A stretch of DNA of 35,245 nt from Chryseobacterium gleum (GTDB lineage Bacteria; Bacteroidota; Bacteroidia; Flavobacteriales_D; Crocinitomicaceae). Made by a program: the position numbers and the translations under genes. The notes below the pieces were generated by a model, which was given only the letters and a program-made list of their open reading frames with translations, did not search any database and had not been told where the DNA came from. Numbering within the stretch: the first letter of the stretch is position 1; the number at the start of each line of letters is the position of its first letter. Of the stretch, positions 33,053-35,245 are shown piece by piece. The stretch covers positions 1 through 35,245 of the forward strand of contig CAMCWF010000023.1 of assembly GCA_945882095.1 (NCBI GenBank), given 5' to 3'.

Positions 33053-34750
33053 ATGGCAGATTTACACGTAAGTAAAAAGACAGTTGGAAAATTATTCAGC
33101 GAAATGCAAAATAGAAAATTTGTAATTCCTGACTATCAAAGACCCTATAAATGGAATATTGAAAAATGTGAGACACTTTGGAACGATATTGAAAACTTTG
33201 CTCAAACAGACGCCAAAAATGGTGCAGATTATTTTTTAGGCACAATCGTTTCTTATGTAAATGACGAAAAAAACCAAGAAATAATTGACGGACAACAACG
33301 AATTACTTCATTTATGTTGCTGTTAAGGTCGTTTTTTAAGAAACTTGACGATATGGTTGAAGATGAAGATGTAGTTGGTTTGAAAAACCAACTTGCACCT
33401 TGCATTTGGGATATAAACTCAATTTCGCAGAAAGTGACTGACAAAACAAAAATTCATATTGTTTCCGAAGTTGCAACCGAAGAAGACAACGAAATTTTTC
33501 ATAAAATTTTAGAGGAAGGTAAAATATTAGAAGATAAAACTGATAATTATTCTAAAAACTATAGATTTTTCAAAGAAAAATGTGATGAATATGCTAAATC
33601 AAATCCAATGCTATGGAAAGAACTTTGTGTAACTATTTTACAAAAATGTATAATTCTACCAATAGAATGCGATGCTCAAGATACTGCATTGACAATCTTT
33701 TCAACGCTTAACGACAGAGGAATGCCATTAGCAGACTCTGATATTTTTAAAGCACAAATTTATCGTAATTGCGATGTAGAAAACAAAAGAAAAGAATTTA
33801 CAGAAACTTGGAAAGAATTTACTCAAATTTGCAAACAAGGTTCGTTTACAATAGACGACATTTTTCGATATTATACTCATATTTTGAGAGCAAGAAAGAG
33901 TGACAAAAGCAAAGAAGTTGGTTTGCGTAAATTTTATGCTGACAATAATTATGAACGCTTAAAGGACACAAATTTAATTAGTGAGCTTTTGGAGTTGGCC
34001 TACTTTTGGCGATTTATAAATACTGAAACTGAACCAGAAATTGATTACACATATTCAATTTCTACAAAAGCTAAAATTCACTTGCACTGTTTAAGTTGTT
34101 ATCCAAATGAATTTTGGAAATATGCAACAAGCGTATTCTTTATGAAAAACAAAGACAGCCAAACTTTTGGATGTGACTTTGAAAATATGTTGCAAGAATT
34201 AATTGCTTTCTTATTTGCAAAATTTATAGACCAACCTTCTGTAAACGCAATTAAGGATGATATCTATAATTCTTGTATTTCATTAAACACTAACAACGAA
34301 CTTAATTATAGATTTACACTTAACGTTAACCTTTTAAGCCAACAACTTGTTAGTCATTCTTCTTCAAAACTTTCAAGAGCATTACTTTTACTTTTTGCTT
34401 ATTTAAATCCAAAGCAAACTGAACTTGTTCCAAGTACATTTGATATTGAACATATTTTTCCTAAAAAGTGGCAAGACACAAATTACAATGGTTGGACAAA
34501 AACTGATGCCGATTTGTATTTAGATAAATTTGGAAATAAGACTGTTTTTGAAAAGAAATTGAACATTCAAGCAGGAAACGGATATTTTGGTATTAAGAAA
34601 CAGAAATATAGGGTTTCAAGTATTGCGACAGTTAAAAAACTTTCAAACTATCGAAATAATGATTGGATAAAAACAGACATTGAAAAAAGAGAAAAAGAAT
34701 TTAAAGATACATTGATATGCTTTTTTAGTAAAACATTAGCGAACAACTAA
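33053..34750 (+). CDS. GmrSD-like DUF262-DUF1524 (HNH) protein (cassette gene 2)
   Basis: Single-chain member of the GmrSD family, 565 aa. The N-terminal DUF262 (ParB-like NTPase-type) carries IPDYQRPYKW (25-34) and IIDGQQRITS with DGQQR at 79-83. A long helical middle follows. The C-terminal DUF1524 HNH-type nuclease has FDIEHIFPKKW (His467), FGNKTVFEKKLN (Gly494-Asn495) and a KQKYRVSS block. Both halves look intact. GmrSD homologues are type IV restriction systems that cut modified phage DNA, so anti-phage defence is the best guess; many DUF262 proteins are uncharacterised. It starts at the ATG at 33053, 55 bases after element 1, and ends eight bases before element 2. It is strikingly AT-rich: bases 33601-33660 have 16 G/C of 60, against 31 of 60 in 31681-31740. 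Confidence 0.88.
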   Translation: MADLHVSKKTVGKLFSEMQNRKFVIPDYQRPYKWNIEKCETLWNDIENFAQTDAKNGADYFLGTIVSYVNDEKNQEIIDGQQRITSFMLLLRSFFKKLDDMVEDEDVVGLKNQLAPCIWDINSISQKVTDKTKIHIVSEVATEEDNEIFHKILEEGKILEDKTDNYSKNYRFFKEKCDEYAKSNPMLWKELCVTILQKCIILPIECDAQDTALTIFSTLNDRGMPLADSDIFKAQIYRNCDVENKRKEFTETWKEFTQICKQGSFTIDDIFRYYTHILRARKSDKSKEVGLRKFYADNNYERLKDTNLISELLELAYFWRFINTETEPEIDYTYSISTKAKIHLHCLSCYPNEFWKYATSVFFMKNKDSQTFGCDFENMLQELIAFLFAKFIDQPSVNAIKDDIYNSCISLNTNNELNYRFTLNVNLLSQQLVSHSSSKLSRALLLLFAYLNPKQTELVPSTFDIEHIFPKKWQDTNYNGWTKTDADLYLDKFGNKTVFEKKLNIQAGNGYFGIKKQKYRVSSIATVKKLSNYRNNDWIKTDIEKREKEFKDTLICFFSKTLANN

Positions 34751-34758
34751 AAACGTCA

Positions 34759-34907
34759 GCCACTAACAGCAAGCAAGCGCCAGCTCAGTTCTTACTTCGA
34801 AACAACCAATAGTTTTTAAAGATTAAGTCTTAACTTCGGAGAAACGATCTTGTGAAAAGTCGGCCGAGCGCCTAGGCACAAAACATTTAGCTGCAAAACG
34901 TTAGTAG
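34759..34907 (+). repeat. attC-like element 2
   Basis: About 149 bases starting eight bases after the GmrSD-like stop. Left end GCCACTAACAGC (34759-34770), right end AGCTGCAAAACGTTAGT (34889-34905). CACTAAC is the exact reverse complement of the GTTAGTG of element 1 and pairs with the local GTTAGTA with one mismatch. The inner stem is imperfect (GCGCC...CTCAG against CCGAG...GGC). The right-end 23 bases match element 1 at 22 of 23. It has the same polarity as element 1. Confidence 0.5.
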
Positions 34908-35068
34908 CAAGGCGAGATAAACTTACTTTAGAAAAACTTCACTGCTGAAGTATAGACATTTAACGTATCAAAATCAAATCTAATCATATCAAATCGTATC
35001 AATCAGTACTAGTGAATGATCGCATAGTGCTCATAAGACAACGTTTTTAAAAGTGGTATCTGTTGTCC
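34908..35068. other. Gene-free stretch between element 2 and proline dehydrogenase
   Basis: No open reading frame of note. A short run of irregular TATCAAA/ATCAAAT units occupies about 34966-35004. GACAAC (35037-35042) and GTTGTC (35062-35067) form 6-bp inverted arms 19 bases apart, just beyond the proline dehydrogenase stop; there is no T-run, so a terminator role is doubtful. It may be the remnant of a decayed third cassette. Confidence 0.5.
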
Positions 35069-35245
35069 CTACTGTCGTCTTCGTTGAACTTCCGCACTGA
35101 TCAATCCCAATTCCCTTCCTGTCTGACCTGCTACCGAAGTGTTTTCATCTGCGCGACGAAGTAAGTAGGGGAGGACTTCTTTAACGGGTCCAAAAGGGAC
35201 GTACTTCGCCACGTTGTACCCTGCATTTGCTAGGTTATATGAAAT
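35069..35245 (-). CDS. Proline dehydrogenase, C-terminal fragment (window edge)
   Basis: The last 58 codons of a minus-strand gene, with the TAG at 35071-35069 and the 5' part beyond the window. The sequence contains YNVAKYVPFGPVKEVLPYL, then LRRADENTSVAGQT. This is the flavin-enzyme proline dehydrogenase C-terminal helix with its paired arginines and ENTSxxGQ (RRxxEN) substrate-binding motif. It is a stand-alone type in Bacteroidota, with no aldehyde-dehydrogenase fusion visible at this end. It oxidises proline to pyrroline-5-carboxylate. It is convergent with the SDR/cassette genes. Confidence 0.85.
   Translation of the reverse strand: MSYNLANAGYNVAKYVPFGPVKEVLPYLLRRADENTSVAGQTGRELGLISAEVQRRRQ

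Noticed and set aside
32213..34907. CRISPR array, prophage or transposon
   Set aside because: No repeat-spacer pattern, no terminal inverted repeats, no transposase, integrase or phage structural genes; the two long elements are not evenly spaced repeats.
1..35245. tRNA, rRNA or riboswitch genes
   Set aside because: No cloverleaf or rRNA-like sequence was recognised in the few gaps between genes; short gaps contain only promoters, hairpins and terminators.

Overview
The window is a compact, mostly housekeeping stretch of chromosome from a Bacteroidota bacterium, most likely a flavobacterium-like lineage (order Flavobacteriales; family not resolvable by eye). The grounds are: a long (315 aa) NusB-type protein, a Bacteroidota-style OstA-like protein, the DUF1573 lipoprotein/YajC pair, a Fur-STAS-PurA cluster, A-rich leaders without clear Shine-Dalgarno sequences, and promoters resembling the Bacteroidota TTTG-N17-TAnnTTTG type. 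Several genes appear to start at TTG or GTG.

Layout. 1-8286: a truncated rarA, rpsA (six S1 domains), yqgE, a ppx/gppA-hisS pair, and convergently a yfcE-type phosphoesterase downstream of an MdlA/B-like ABC exporter. 8287-11398: a leucine-dehydrogenase-type gene, nusB, a DUF1573 lipoprotein, yajC and a small lipoprotein, all on the plus strand. 11387-19005: an M28 peptidase, ychF, fahA overlapping rel/spoT, and a convergent OstA-like gene. 19010-21093: a minus-strand operon fur-STAS-purA-ostA with a good promoter in front of fur. 21174-23606: a family 2 glycosyltransferase and the ABC-F protein EttA.

23625-32042 is an envelope or glycan modification region. On the minus strand, a large TMTC/GT-C-like membrane glycosyltransferase with a TPR-like tail is translationally coupled to two sulfotransferases. 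On the plus strand, an AAC(3)-fold acetyltransferase, a NodB-like polysaccharide deacetylase, a FemAB/GNAT-like transferase and a FabG-like reductase form a four-gene unit in which every junction overlaps by 1-4 bases.

32043-35068 is different: visibly AT-richer and made of two plus-strand genes, each followed by a structured element that looks like an integron attC recombination site. The two best sites share 22 of 23 bases at their right ends. The first cassette encodes a three-helix membrane protein of unknown function. The second encodes an intact single-chain GmrSD-like DUF262-DUF1524 (HNH) protein, a type IV restriction/anti-phage family. No integrase is in the window, so this looks like an integrase-less attC cluster (CALIN) parked between the convergent ends of the SDR gene and a proline dehydrogenase gene that runs off the right edge. 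This cassette pair is the most interesting part of the window.
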